Assembly: GCA_001770935.1 (NCBI GenBank)
Contig: MESI01000111.1
Span: 1 to 33,584, forward strand
Length of the DNA stretch: 33,584 bases
Reading direction: 5' to 3'
From: Burkholderiales bacterium RIFCSPLOWO2_12_FULL_61_40
GTDB lineage: Bacteria; Pseudomonadota; Gammaproteobacteria; Burkholderiales; Burkholderiaceae_C
Positions 1-7,239 of this stretch are shown here, in pieces. Below the pieces are notes generated by a model. The model saw only the letters and a program-made list of their open reading frames with translations. It was not told where the DNA came from and did no database searches. Each line of letters begins with the position of its first letter. Within the stretch, counting starts at the first letter, position 1. The translations under genes and the position numbers were made by a program.

Positions 1-165
1 CAGGCGGTGGAGCTGCTCACCCACAAGCGCAACTCCCTGCACCATGCCCACCACGACGCCATGGAGTGCCTGGGCACCATGCTGTGGGAAAGCCAGCGTG
101 CCGGCCGCCCGCCGGACGGCAACGCCTACATCGCCTGCGTGCAGCGCCACGCCACCAAAGACTAG
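1..165 (+). CDS. DUF1841 family protein, C-terminal 54 residues (5' truncated by the window edge)
   Basis: Frame 1 is open from the first base to the TAG at 163-165. The visible peptide has the tail I associate with DUF1841 proteins: an Ala/His-rich helix (HHAHHDAMECLG), then LWESQR, a Pro-Asp turn and a short final helix with YIACVQRH. The function of DUF1841 is unknown. The gene converges on the NADH dehydrogenase gene, and its stop lies 18 bp from that gene's stop. The start and most of the protein are outside the window, so the family call rests on the tail alone. Confidence 0.7.
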   Translation, partial: QAVELLTHKRNSLHHAHHDAMECLGTMLWESQRAGRPPDGNAYIACVQRHATKD

Positions 166-183
166 CGGGCCTGCGCGGGTCGC

Positions 184-1488
184 TCAGTGCAACTTGATGC
201 GGGGGTTGCGTGCCAAATTGATCAGTTCGGCCCAGGTGGTCAGCCAGGTGTAGAGCAGGCCGTTGACCGCAATCTGGTGGCGCTTGTGCAGCCACCAATA
301 CATCCACTTGGCGATGTGCCCTTCGACAAACACCGTGCCGTGGGCAATGGCGCCCATCAGGCTGCCAACGGCGCTGTAGTCGCCCAGCGACACCAGTGAG
401 CCGTAGTCTTTGTAGCTGAATTCGAGCAATGCCTTGCCCTGCAAGTGCCCAGCCAGCGAACGGGCCAACAGGGTGGCCTGCTGGTGCGCCGCCTGGGCCA
501 GCGGCGGCACGGCAGCCTGCCCTTCCCCCTGCGGACAGGCCGCACAGTCCCCCAGCGCGAAGATCGCCGGGTCGCGTGTGGTTTGCAGCGTGCGCTGCAC
601 CAGCAGCTGGTGGATGCGGTTGCTCTCCAGGCCATCCAGCTTGCCCAGAAAATCAGGCGCCTCGATGCCCGCCGCCCACACCACCATGTCGCTGGGGATA
701 AACGTGCCGCTGGCCATCTGGACACCTTGCGAGGTGACTTCCACCACCTTTTCACCGGTGTGGATCGCAATGCCGAGCTTGCGCAGCTCCAGGGACACGG
801 CTTCGGCCAGTCGCTCCGGCAGAGCCGACAAGAGGCGCGGTGCCGCTTCAACGATGGCAATTTCCAGGTCTTTTTCCGGATCGAAATGGGCCAGACCGTA
901 ACTCGACAGCACCTTGGTTGCACTGTGCAGTTCGGCCGCCAACTCGACGCCGGTGGCACCGCCGCCGATGATGCTGACGGTGAAGCGCCCCTCGCCGGCC
1001 GCCTTGCCCTGCAGCTGGGCACGCAGACAGGCATGGATCAGGCTGCGGTGAAAGTGCTCCGCAGCCTGCGGCGTGTCCAGCAGGGTGCAATGCGCACGCA
1101 CCCCCGGCGTGCCGAAGTCGTTGGACCGGCTGCCCAAAGCGATGACCAGGGTGTCGTAGCCCACGGTTTGGCGCGGCAGCACCTCGGCTCCGTCCGCATC
1201 CAGCATGGGGGCCAGATACACCTCTTTGCGCACGCGCGACAGACCGTCCATGCACCCCAGCCGGAACTGAAAGTGGTGCTTGCGGGCCAGGGCAAAGTAC
1301 TCCAATTCATCTGCCAGGCTGTCCAGCGTACCTGCGGCCACCTGGTGTAACAAGGGCTTCCACACATGGGTGCTCACCGCATCGATCAGCGAGATATGCG
1401 CCTTTTGTTTTTTGCCCAGCCTATGCCCCAAGCGGACGGCCAACTCCAGGCCCGCGGCCCCACCGCCCGCAATAACAATGTGATGCAT
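184..1488 (-). CDS. ndh: Type II NADH:quinone oxidoreductase (NDH-2)
   Basis: This is a 434-residue FAD protein predicted to pass electrons from NADH to the membrane quinone pool without proton pumping. Residues 5-20 form the N-terminal Rossmann motif (IAGGGAAGLELA). A second dinucleotide fold starts near 171 (VSIIGGGATGVELAAEL), and an FAD-binding ALGDCAA motif lies in the C-terminal half. The amphipathic, Trp-rich C-terminal segment (KWMYWWLHK) fits peripheral membrane attachment. The ATG ending at 1488 was chosen because AAGGAGG sits 6 nt upstream and the next residues are the conserved MHHIVIAGGG; a longer frame to 1599 adds only a non-conserved 37-residue extension. It lies downstream of the cytochrome gene but beyond that gene's terminator, so it probably has its own promoter. 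It could also act on another NAD(P)H/quinone pair. Confidence 0.88.
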   Translation of the reverse strand: MHHIVIAGGGAAGLELAVRLGHRLGKKQKAHISLIDAVSTHVWKPLLHQVAAGTLDSLADELEYFALARKHHFQFRLGCMDGLSRVRKEVYLAPMLDADGAEVLPRQTVGYDTLVIALGSRSNDFGTPGVRAHCTLLDTPQAAEHFHRSLIHACLRAQLQGKAAGEGRFTVSIIGGGATGVELAAELHSATKVLSSYGLAHFDPEKDLEIAIVEAAPRLLSALPERLAEAVSLELRKLGIAIHTGEKVVEVTSQGVQMASGTFIPSDMVVWAAGIEAPDFLGKLDGLESNRIHQLLVQRTLQTTRDPAIFALGDCAACPQGEGQAAVPPLAQAAHQQATLLARSLAGHLQGKALLEFSYKDYGSLVSLGDYSAVGSLMGAIAHGTVFVEGHIAKWMYWWLHKRHQIAVNGLLYTWLTTWAELINLARNPRIKLH

Positions 1489-1584
1489 CTGCGTCCTCCT
1501 TGAAGTAGGGCCTGCGCCGACCCGAAGAATGCGTAACAGACAAAATATAGGCAAAGCCCAGCCGACAGGAAGTATTTGGGCAAC

Positions 1585-1612
1585 AAAAAAGCCGCTCAAG
1601 AGCGGCTTTTTT
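1585..1612 (-). terminator. Rho-independent terminator of the cytochrome c gene
   Basis: A GCCGCT/AGCGGC stem (1591-1596 and 1601-1606) with a CAAG loop is flanked by six A upstream and six T downstream, so it can work on either strand. It lies 21 bp after the cytochrome c stop in the minus direction and about 97 bp before the ndh start, separating the two transcripts. Confidence 0.85.
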
Positions 1613-1632
1613 GCTGGGGTCAGATAGATCGC

Positions 1633-2298
1633 TTATTTGAAGCGGTTTTGCGGCACGGTTTTGAGTTCAGAGGGCAAGCTGCCCATGTAGTTGGCCAATT
1701 CCTTCAACTCCGCATTGGAAAACTGCTTGGCGATGCCGGCCATGATGGCATTGCCACGGCCCACCACGGCGCCGCCTTCGGCTTTGTAGGCTTTCAAGGC
1801 CACGAACAGGTAATCGCTGTGCTGGCCGGCAATTTTGGGATAGGAGGGGTCAATCGGTTGGCTGAAATTCTCGCCGTGGCAGGACGCACAGTTGCCTTTG
1901 GCCACCAAGGCCATGGCCTTGGCATTGCCATCGACCGCCTTGACGGGGGCGGCGGCACCTTCCACCACACCGCTGGCCGCGTAATAGGCGGCAACATCGG
2001 CAATGTCCTGCTCATTCAGGGAGTCTGCAATGCCCCGCATGGTGGGATGTTTGCGCTCGCCCTTTTTATAGGCATTCAGGGCCGCCATGATGTAGCCCGC
2101 ACTCTGCCCCGAAATCATGGGCACCTTGTGAACCTCGGGAAAACTGGCCTGGTACCCTTTGATACCATGGCAGCCGATACACATGGCGATTTTTTTCTCG
2201 CCCGCCTTGGCGTCACCCTTGATCTCCTGGGCATTGGCAGAGAAGGTGGTCACACACGCGACAACCAGTACAGACAGTGATGACAGAAATTTATACAT
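1633..2298 (-). CDS. Dihaem cytochrome c (cytochrome c4-like), exported
   Basis: The 221-residue protein has a signal peptide (about 1-24, ending ANAQ) and two haem c sites, CIGCH (about 40-44) and CASCH (about 137-141). Each is followed by the Gly/Ala-rich cytochrome fold and a Met-containing segment (TMRGI near 87, IMAGIAKQ near the end) that could supply the axial ligand. Two homologous halves of about 100 residues are the cytochrome c4 plan. Members are periplasmic electron carriers to terminal oxidases. The frame is open to 2340, but that adds 14 residues before the signal peptide, so the ATG ending at 2298 was preferred. Neither start has a clear Shine-Dalgarno. A good -10 hexamer lies at 2343-2348. 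Confidence 0.85.
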   Translation of the reverse strand: MYKFLSSLSVLVVACVTTFSANAQEIKGDAKAGEKKIAMCIGCHGIKGYQASFPEVHKVPMISGQSAGYIMAALNAYKKGERKHPTMRGIADSLNEQDIADVAAYYAASGVVEGAAAPVKAVDGNAKAMALVAKGNCASCHGENFSQPIDPSYPKIAGQHSDYLFVALKAYKAEGGAVVGRGNAIMAGIAKQFSNAELKELANYMGSLPSELKTVPQNRFK

Positions 2299-2342
2299 TT
2301 TGGGAGGACAATCAACCAATGTTTGAGGTGGATCAAACATTC

Positions 2343-2348
2343 ATTATA
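2343..2348 (-). promoter_or_regulatory. Candidate -10 box of the cytochrome c gene
   Basis: Read on the minus strand this is a perfect TATAAT, 45 nt upstream of the chosen start. I see no convincing -35 hexamer 16-18 nt further upstream, so the call rests on one hexamer and its position. Initiation here would exclude the longer start at 2340. Confidence 0.35.
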
Positions 2349-2406
2349 TCGATCCACAACCCTACGTCTAAGCTGATTGCAGCCTCCCCCCAAACAAGCT
2401 TGAACC

Positions 2407-3261
2407 ATGAAATTTCACGGAACTAAAAACTACGTCGCCACCCAGGATTTGATGCTGTCGGTGAATGCGGCCATCACCCTGCAGCGCCCTCTTCTGGTCA
2501 AGGGCGAGCCGGGCACCGGCAAAACGATGCTGGCCGAGGAAGTGGCCGAGGCGCTGAACATGCCGCTTTTGCAGTGGCACATCAAATCCACCACCAAGGC
2601 CCAGCAGGGTTTGTACGAATACGACGCCGTGAGCCGCCTGCGCGATTCGCAATTGTCCGATGTGGATGGCGGCGAGCGTGTCAAGGACATCCACAACTAC
2701 ATCCTCAAAGGCGTGCTGTGGCAGGCCTTCACCGCCGATCAACCGGTGGCCCTGCTGATTGACGAGATCGACAAGGCCGACATCGAGTTCCCCAACGACT
2801 TGCTGCGCGAAATCGACCGCATGGAGTTTTACTGCTACGAGACCCGCCAGCTGATCAAGGCCAAGCACCGTCCGCTGGTGTTCATCACCTCCAACAACGA
2901 AAAAGAGCTGCCCGATGCCTTTTTGCGCCGCTGCTTTTTCCACTACATCAAGTTCCCCGATGCGCCCACCATGCAAAGCATTGTGGATGTGCACTTTCCG
3001 GGGCTCAAACAAGAGCTGCTGGCGGCGGCCATGAAGACCTTTTTTGATGTGCGCAACCTGCCGGGCCTGAAAAAGAAACCTTCCACCAGCGAACTGCTGG
3101 ATTGGCTCAAACTGCTGCTGGCCGAAGACATTCCCCTGGAAGCCCTGCAAACCAAGGACGACAAAATGGCCGTCCCCCCTCTGGTGGGCGCCTTGCTCAA
3201 AAACGAACAAGATGTCACTTTGTTTGAAAAACTCATGTTCATGCAACGCCACAACCGCTAA
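2407..3261 (+). CDS. MoxR-family AAA+ ATPase
   Basis: The 284-residue protein has Walker A GEPGTGKT (33-40), Walker B ALLIDEIDKAD (114-124), a sensor-1 region ITSNNEKELPDAFLRRC (160-176) with the arginine-finger pair, and the MoxR lid domain. MoxR ATPases act as chaperones or metal-insertion factors together with a VWA-domain partner. The likely partner here is the CoxE-like gene at 5570-6784, which would normally be next to it. No strong Shine-Dalgarno precedes the ATG, but the family's usual N-terminus (YVATQDL, about 20 residues before Walker A) supports this start. The GNAT gene begins 10 bp downstream, suggesting co-transcription. The substrate is not predictable from sequence. Confidence 0.88.
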   Translation: MKFHGTKNYVATQDLMLSVNAAITLQRPLLVKGEPGTGKTMLAEEVAEALNMPLLQWHIKSTTKAQQGLYEYDAVSRLRDSQLSDVDGGERVKDIHNYILKGVLWQAFTADQPVALLIDEIDKADIEFPNDLLREIDRMEFYCYETRQLIKAKHRPLVFITSNNEKELPDAFLRRCFFHYIKFPDAPTMQSIVDVHFPGLKQELLAAAMKTFFDVRNLPGLKKKPSTSELLDWLKLLLAEDIPLEALQTKDDKMAVPPLVGALLKNEQDVTLFEKLMFMQRHNR

Positions 3262-3271
3262 AGGATTAGCC

Positions 3272-3865
3272 ATGGCATTTGTCGAACCCGTCACTTTGGG
3301 CGCCCGCGGCGTGGAGCTGGTGCCGCTGACCCTGGACCATGAAACCGGCCTGTGTGCAGCCGCCGCGGATGGCGCGTTATGGAATATCCGCGTTACTTCG
3401 GTGCCGGAACCAGAAAACACCCGCCAATACATAGCCGACGCTTTGGCCATGCGGGAGGCCGGGAACCGTTTTGCCTTTGCCGTGGTCGAAACCGCCACCG
3501 GCCAGGTACTGGGGTGCACCAGCTACCACGACATTGTGCCTGCCGTGAAACGGGTAGAAATCGGCTGGACCTGGTACGGCAAAAGCAGCCAGCGCACCCA
3601 CGTCAACACCACCTGCAAACTGCTGATGCTGACCCATGCGTTTGAAACCCTGGGCTGCCAGGTGGTGGGCTGGCGCACCGACAACTACAACTTTGCCTCC
3701 CAGGCCGCCATTGAACGCCTGGGTGCCAAAAAAGACGGCGTCATTCGCGGCCACGCCCTGCGCCGCGACGGCACCATCCGCGACACGGTGATGTACAGCA
3801 TGCGCAGCGGCGAGTGGCCCGAGGCCAAGGCGCAACTGCTGTATCTGCTGGACAAGCCACGCTAA
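3272..3865 (+). CDS. GNAT-family N-acetyltransferase (RimJ/RimL-like)
   Basis: The 197-residue protein has the RimJ/RimL-type GNAT layout: LVPLTLDH near the N-terminus, a central strand (FAFAVVETATGQVLGCTSY), an EIGWTWYG motif and a C-terminal acetyl-CoA fold with NYNFASQAAIERLGAKKDGVIRGH. Such enzymes acetylate protein N-termini or small-molecule amines; the substrate here is unknown. The ATG at 3272 was chosen because AAAGGA lies just upstream (3260-3265) and translation then begins at the conserved region; an upstream frame start at 3212 would lie inside moxR. It follows moxR by 10 bp and probably shares its transcript. Confidence 0.85.
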   Translation: MAFVEPVTLGARGVELVPLTLDHETGLCAAAADGALWNIRVTSVPEPENTRQYIADALAMREAGNRFAFAVVETATGQVLGCTSYHDIVPAVKRVEIGWTWYGKSSQRTHVNTTCKLLMLTHAFETLGCQVVGWRTDNYNFASQAAIERLGAKKDGVIRGHALRRDGTIRDTVMYSMRSGEWPEAKAQLLYLLDKPR

Positions 3866-3889
3866 CTGAACTGGACATAGAGACACTTC

Positions 3890-3910
3890 GTATATACACT
3901 TGAGATATAC
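3890..3910 (+). promoter_or_regulatory. Candidate promoter/operator of the vapBC-abi operon (ATATAC repeat)
   Basis: Just upstream of vapB are an 8-bp palindrome GTATATAC (3890-3897) and, after a 6-bp spacer, a near copy GATATAC (3904-3910). The Shine-Dalgarno AAGGAG (3913-3918) follows at once. VapB antitoxins of the AbrB type usually repress their own promoter by binding short inverted repeats at the -10 region, so this is the natural place for the operator. The binding role is inference from position and repeat structure. Confidence 0.4.
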
Positions 3911-3926
3911 AGAAGGAGCACTAACC

Positions 3927-4247
3927 ATGAATGCCCGCCCCCCTGCCAACGCGCTGCAAACAGCCAGCCCCATGGAAACCACAGTATTCCAGTCCGGCAA
4001 CAGCCAGGCCGTTCGCTTGCCCAAGGAATTCCGCTTTAGCACCAAGCAGGTCACCATCGAGCGACGCGGCGACGAGGTCGTGCTGCGTGCCAAAAAACCC
4101 ACTGTCGGGGAGTTGCTGCGCGACTTGCACAAACTCAGCGGACAGGAATGTGCGGAATGGGACGCGGCCATGGCGCTGATTGACGAAACTCCCGCCCAGG
4201 AACGTGACTGGGCAGCCATGTTCTTGAACAAAGGCGCGGCCAGGTGA
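3927..4247 (+). CDS. vapB: VapB-type antitoxin (AbrB/SpoVT swapped-hairpin domain)
   Basis: The protein has 106 residues from the ATG at 3927, which has AAGGAG at 3913-3918. From about residue 16 it carries the VapB signature METTVFQSGNSQAVRLPKEF, followed by TIERRGDEVVLRAKK. This is the DNA-binding AbrB fold; the C-terminal 50 residues (LLRDLHKLSG...) should wrap and inhibit the toxin. A shorter start at Met16 would match the usual family N-terminus but has no Shine-Dalgarno, so the first 15 residues may be an extension. The stop TGA overlaps the GTG start of vapC (GTGA), as expected for coupled antitoxin-toxin synthesis. Confidence 0.85.
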   Translation: MNARPPANALQTASPMETTVFQSGNSQAVRLPKEFRFSTKQVTIERRGDEVVLRAKKPTVGELLRDLHKLSGQECAEWDAAMALIDETPAQERDWAAMFLNKGAAR

Positions 4248-4657
4248 TCTACTTGCTTGACACCAATATCGTCAGTTTCTTTGTGCGGGGTACATCGTCC
4301 GGGCTAAACCAACGCATTTTGGGCAGCATTGCCGAAACTCTTTGCATCTCGACCATCAGCGCGGGAGAACTGCACTACGGCCTGAGTCGGCTACCGTCCT
4401 CACGTCGGGCCAAACAACTCAACCAGCAACTCCACGCCGTGTTGACCGCCATTGCCGTGCAGCCACTGCCCGCAGACGCGGCGCAACACTACGGGACGAT
4501 CCGGGCCGCTTTGGACAAAGCGGGCACGCCCATCGGCGGCAACGACCTGTGGATAGCCGCCCATGCGCTAGCGAGCGGCATGACTTTGGTCACCAACAAC
4601 ACCCGCGAGTTCAAGCGAGTGAAGGGGTTGAAAGTGGAGGACTGGATAGCACCATGA
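4244..4657 (+). CDS. vapC: VapC-type PIN-domain ribonuclease toxin
   Basis: This 137-residue PIN protein starts with GTG inside the vapB stop. The acidic catalytic residues are in place: D6 in YLLDTN, E42 in ISAGELHYG, D101 in GGNDLWIAAHA, and the closing TNNTREFKRV segment around 118-124. VapC toxins cleave specific RNAs, often initiator tRNA or the 23S sarcin-ricin loop; the target here cannot be read from sequence. The length and motifs are complete, so the toxin looks active. Its stop overlaps the start of the abi gene by 4 nt (ATGA), which ties that gene to the toxin-antitoxin transcript. Confidence 0.87.
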   Translation: MIYLLDTNIVSFFVRGTSSGLNQRILGSIAETLCISTISAGELHYGLSRLPSSRRAKQLNQQLHAVLTAIAVQPLPADAAQHYGTIRAALDKAGTPIGGNDLWIAAHALASGMTLVTNNTREFKRVKGLKVEDWIAP

Positions 4658-5550
4658 GCCAAGCCCCAGTAAAACCCACGGATTCGGTTACAGACGCGAG
4701 CTGGCTCAATTGGTTGCCCGCAATCGCCGGCGGGCTGGCAACCATCCTCATCGGTAGCTATATCTTCGCTTTTCAAAAGCTGCCGGTCACTGAAAACCCC
4801 ACCGCTTGGGGCACGTTTGGCGATTACATGGGGGGCTTGCTCAACCCTCTCATCTCTCTCTTCACACTGATTGTGGCGATGAAGGTTTGGGGTTTGCAAA
4901 AGACGGAGTTATTGGAAACGCGAAAGGCTGTCGAAGAACAAGGCAAGACCGCAGAGCAGCAGCGGCGAGAACAGCGATTTTTTGATTTTTTGAATCTGTA
5001 TCAAGTAACCCTGCAGTCGGTAAGCTTTGAAGAGCGCCATGCAATGACCGCCGACACCATCATGCATACAGAGCGTACTGCCCCTCCCCCTAAGACAAAA
5101 AGCGGGAAGCAAGCGTTTCTGTTTTTAACATCTTCTGGCACCTCGCCGATTCGGCAAGTTCGTGATCTCTTTCAAACGGAAGGATTCGAAGACAGTGGCT
5201 TAAACCAATTGCCAACAATTTACTCCGTCGCAGTTGTTTGGGACAAAAAGTCACCTCTGTTAGACCACTATTTCCGTACGGTGTTCACCGTACTCAGGGA
5301 AGCGGAACCCATTCTCAAAGAAGATCATTACCGCTACATCAAATTATTTCGCGCCCAACTGAGTCGCGACGAGATCAATTTGCTCGCCATGAATCTGCTT
5401 TGCGACCCTGAAGGCAAGAAGATGCGTGGACTTGTGGCGCGCTATGGCATGCTGAAGCATTTACCCTGCAACAAACTTCGTGCAATCGCAGAAGGTGAGT
5501 TGGATTCACGCTCGTTTGGCAATAAGTGGGCAAACGTTTCCATCATCTAG
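4654..5550 (+). CDS. Putative phage abortive-infection membrane protein (putAbiC family)
   Basis: The 298-residue protein has two N-terminal transmembrane helices (about 22-42 and 57-80), a Gln/Glu/Arg-rich coiled coil (about 82-107) and a cytosolic domain. That domain matches the putAbiC pattern as I recall it: FFDFLNLYQ near 110, GKQAFLFL near 151, LLDHYFRTVFTVLRE (202-215), and RAQLSRDEINLLAMN followed by LVARYGMLKHL near the C-terminus. AbiC was described as a lactococcal phage-abortive protein; the mechanism is not established. The ATG overlaps the vapC stop. The sequence is visibly more A+T-rich than its neighbours, which suggests horizontal acquisition. The VWA gene starts 19 bp later. 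The family call is fairly secure; the defence role is inferred from the family. Confidence 0.75.
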   Translation: MSQAPVKPTDSVTDASWLNWLPAIAGGLATILIGSYIFAFQKLPVTENPTAWGTFGDYMGGLLNPLISLFTLIVAMKVWGLQKTELLETRKAVEEQGKTAEQQRREQRFFDFLNLYQVTLQSVSFEERHAMTADTIMHTERTAPPPKTKSGKQAFLFLTSSGTSPIRQVRDLFQTEGFEDSGLNQLPTIYSVAVVWDKKSPLLDHYFRTVFTVLREAEPILKEDHYRYIKLFRAQLSRDEINLLAMNLLCDPEGKKMRGLVARYGMLKHLPCNKLRAIAEGELDSRSFGNKWANVSII

Positions 5551-5569
5551 TCATTTCGGAGTAAGGCCT

Positions 5570-6784
5570 ATGCTGCTCGACTTTTTCTACACCCTGCGCT
5601 CCGCCAAGCTGCCGGTCTCCGTCAAGGAGTACCTGACACTGCTGGAAGCCCTGAAAAAAGGCGTGGTCGGTCCCAACACGCCCCAGCCCGACGATGACGC
5701 CGAGCCCAGTGGTTACAAGATCGACGACTTTTATTACCTGGCCCGCACCGCGCTGGTCAAAGACGAAAAGCACTACGACAAGTTCGACCGCGCCTTCGCC
5801 GCCTACTTCAAGGGTGTGGAAATGGTGGCCGACTTCACCAAGGAAATTCCGCAGGAGTGGCTGCGCAAAAACCTGGAAGGCATGCTCAGCCCCGAAGAAC
5901 TGGCCAAGCTGCAGGCCATGGGTTGGGACGAGTTGATGGAGACGCTGAAAAAGCGTCTGGAAGAGCAAAAGGAACGCCACGAGGGCGGCAGCAAGTGGAT
6001 CGGCACCGGCGGCACCTCCCCGTTTGGCGCCTACGGCAACAACCCCCAGGGCATCCGCATCGGCCAGGACAAGAGCCGCAACAAGAGTGCCGTGAAGGTC
6101 TGGGACCAGCGCGCCTACAAGGACTACGACGACACGCAAGAGCTGGGCACCCGCAACATCAAGGTGGCACTGCGCCGCCTGCGCAAATTTGCCCGCGAAG
6201 GCCATGAAGACGAGCTGGACCTGGACGAGACCATCAGCAAGACGGCCGCCAATGCCGGCTACCTCGACATCAAGATGCGCCCCGAGCGCCACAACAACGT
6301 CAAGGTGCTGCTGCTCATGGACGTGGGCGGCACCATGGACGAGCACATCGCGCGGGTGGAAGAGCTGTTCTCAGCCACCAAGACCGAGTTCAAGCACCTG
6401 GAGTTTTATTACTTCCACAACTGCGTGTACGACTTCATGTGGAAAAACAACCGCCGCCGTTTTGCCGAGAAGTTCGAGACCTTTGACATCATCCGCAAGT
6501 ACAACAAGGACTACAAGCTGATCTTTGTGGGCGACGCCACCATGAGTCCCTACGAGATTTTGCAACCCGGCGGCAGCGTGGAATACAACAACCCGGAAGC
6601 CGGCGCCGAGTGGCTGCAGCGCCTGACCAGCGCCTTCCCCAAGTTTGCCTGGATCAACCCCGAACCCCAAGGTGTGTGGCAGTACCGCCAGAGCATCAGC
6701 ATCGTTCAGCAGTTGATGCACCAGCGCATGTACCCCCTCACCCTCAAGGGCTTGGAAGAAGCCATGCGCCAACTGACCAAATAA
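5570..6784 (+). CDS. CoxE-like VWA-domain protein (MoxR partner)
   Basis: The 404-residue protein has an N-terminal helical region beginning MLLDFFYTLRSAKLPVSVKE and a C-terminal von Willebrand A domain. The MIDAS-like loop reads MDVGGTMDEH, so the usual DxSxS is DxGGT; I recall this variant in this subfamily, so it is not necessarily a defect. Later hallmarks are EFYYFHNCVYDFMW, IFVGDATMSPYE and AWINPEP. Such proteins are encoded next to MoxR ATPases and are thought to present substrates to them. The ATG at 5570 was chosen for the GGAG at 5558-5561 and the conserved N-terminus. It sits immediately downstream of the abi gene, so the MoxR-VWA pair is split by about 2.3 kb. Confidence 0.87.
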   Translation: MLLDFFYTLRSAKLPVSVKEYLTLLEALKKGVVGPNTPQPDDDAEPSGYKIDDFYYLARTALVKDEKHYDKFDRAFAAYFKGVEMVADFTKEIPQEWLRKNLEGMLSPEELAKLQAMGWDELMETLKKRLEEQKERHEGGSKWIGTGGTSPFGAYGNNPQGIRIGQDKSRNKSAVKVWDQRAYKDYDDTQELGTRNIKVALRRLRKFAREGHEDELDLDETISKTAANAGYLDIKMRPERHNNVKVLLLMDVGGTMDEHIARVEELFSATKTEFKHLEFYYFHNCVYDFMWKNNRRRFAEKFETFDIIRKYNKDYKLIFVGDATMSPYEILQPGGSVEYNNPEAGAEWLQRLTSAFPKFAWINPEPQGVWQYRQSISIVQQLMHQRMYPLTLKGLEEAMRQLTK

Positions 6785-6815
6785 GCCCCCTGTCGGCCTT
6801 ACAATGCCCGGCTGT

Positions 6816-6890
6816 CTCGCCATAGTTCAATGGATAGAACGAGTGCCTCCTAAGTGCTAGATGTAGGTTCGATTCCTACTGGCGGGACCA
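6816..6890 (+). tRNA. tRNA-Arg (anticodon CCU)
   Basis: A full cloverleaf can be folded. The 7-bp acceptor pairs 6816-6822 with 6880-6886 (one G-U), with discriminator A at 6887 and encoded CCA at 6888-6890. The D stem is GTTC/GAAC. The anticodon stem is 6842-6846 with 6854-6858, and the loop CTCCTAA gives anticodon CCT at 6849-6851. The T arm is GTAGG-TTCGATT-CCTAC. It reads AGG codons. The acceptor opens with C1-G72 rather than the commoner G1-C72. tRNA genes are frequent integration sites, but I see no integrase and no repeated tRNA 3' end in the window. Confidence 0.95.
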
Positions 6891-6898
6891 AACTAGAT

Positions 6899-6931
6899 GC
6901 CGGAATGGTTTAAAGCCTTCCGGCTTTTTTT
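6899..6931 (+). terminator. Terminator downstream of tRNA-Arg
   Basis: The stem GCCGGAA (6899-6905) pairs with TTCCGGC (6918-6924); part of the 12-nt loop can pair further (GG/CC). A run of seven T follows at 6925-6931. It is placed 8 nt after the tRNA CCA end. Confidence 0.85.
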
Positions 6932-6975
6932 GTTTTCCCTCTGATAACCTGCTTTGTGTCATGCGATATGGGCCG

Positions 6976-7239
6976 TTATTGGTAATACCCCTTGCAGGCA
7001 ATGACGGCTAAATCGGCATCGTCCACCGCGTACACCAGACGATGCACATCATCAATGCGCCGTGACCAAAACCCGCTCAGGTTGCCCAGCAGGGGCTCAG
7101 GCTTGCCGATACCTTGGAAAGGGTCGCGCCGGGCCGCGTCGATCAGCGTATTGATACGCTTGAGGGTCTTTCTGTCCTGCCCCTGCCAGTAGACATAATC
7201 GTCCCAGGCCGCAGGGGTGAAGGTGATGCCCCGGCTCAC
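6976..7239 (-). CDS. yoeB: YoeB/Txe-type mRNA interferase toxin with altered C-terminal catalytic residue
   Basis: The 87-residue protein closely matches E. coli YoeB from memory: WDDYVYWQ, GKPEPL, NLSGFWSRRI and HRLVYAV are all present. YoeB is a ribosome-dependent endoribonuclease that cleaves mRNA in the A site, using E46, R65 and H83. The equivalents here are E48, R67 and, at the last position, Y85: the protein ends ACKGYYQ where YoeB ends ACRYHY. The general-acid His is therefore replaced by Tyr, which may weaken the toxin. The GTG start overlaps the yefM stop (GTGA), the normal antitoxin-first order. Confidence 0.88.
   Translation of the reverse strand: MSRGITFTPAAWDDYVYWQGQDRKTLKRINTLIDAARRDPFQGIGKPEPLLGNLSGFWSRRIDDVHRLVYAVDDADLAVIACKGYYQ

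Noticed and set aside
5570..6784. The VWA protein seen as having a broken MIDAS motif.
   Set aside because: The DVGGTMDEH form appears to be normal for this CoxE-like subfamily, so it is not evidence of decay.
6816..6890. tRNA-Arg as an attachment site of an integrated element.
   Set aside because: No integrase and no visible repeat of the tRNA 3' end in the window; kept only as a weak possibility.
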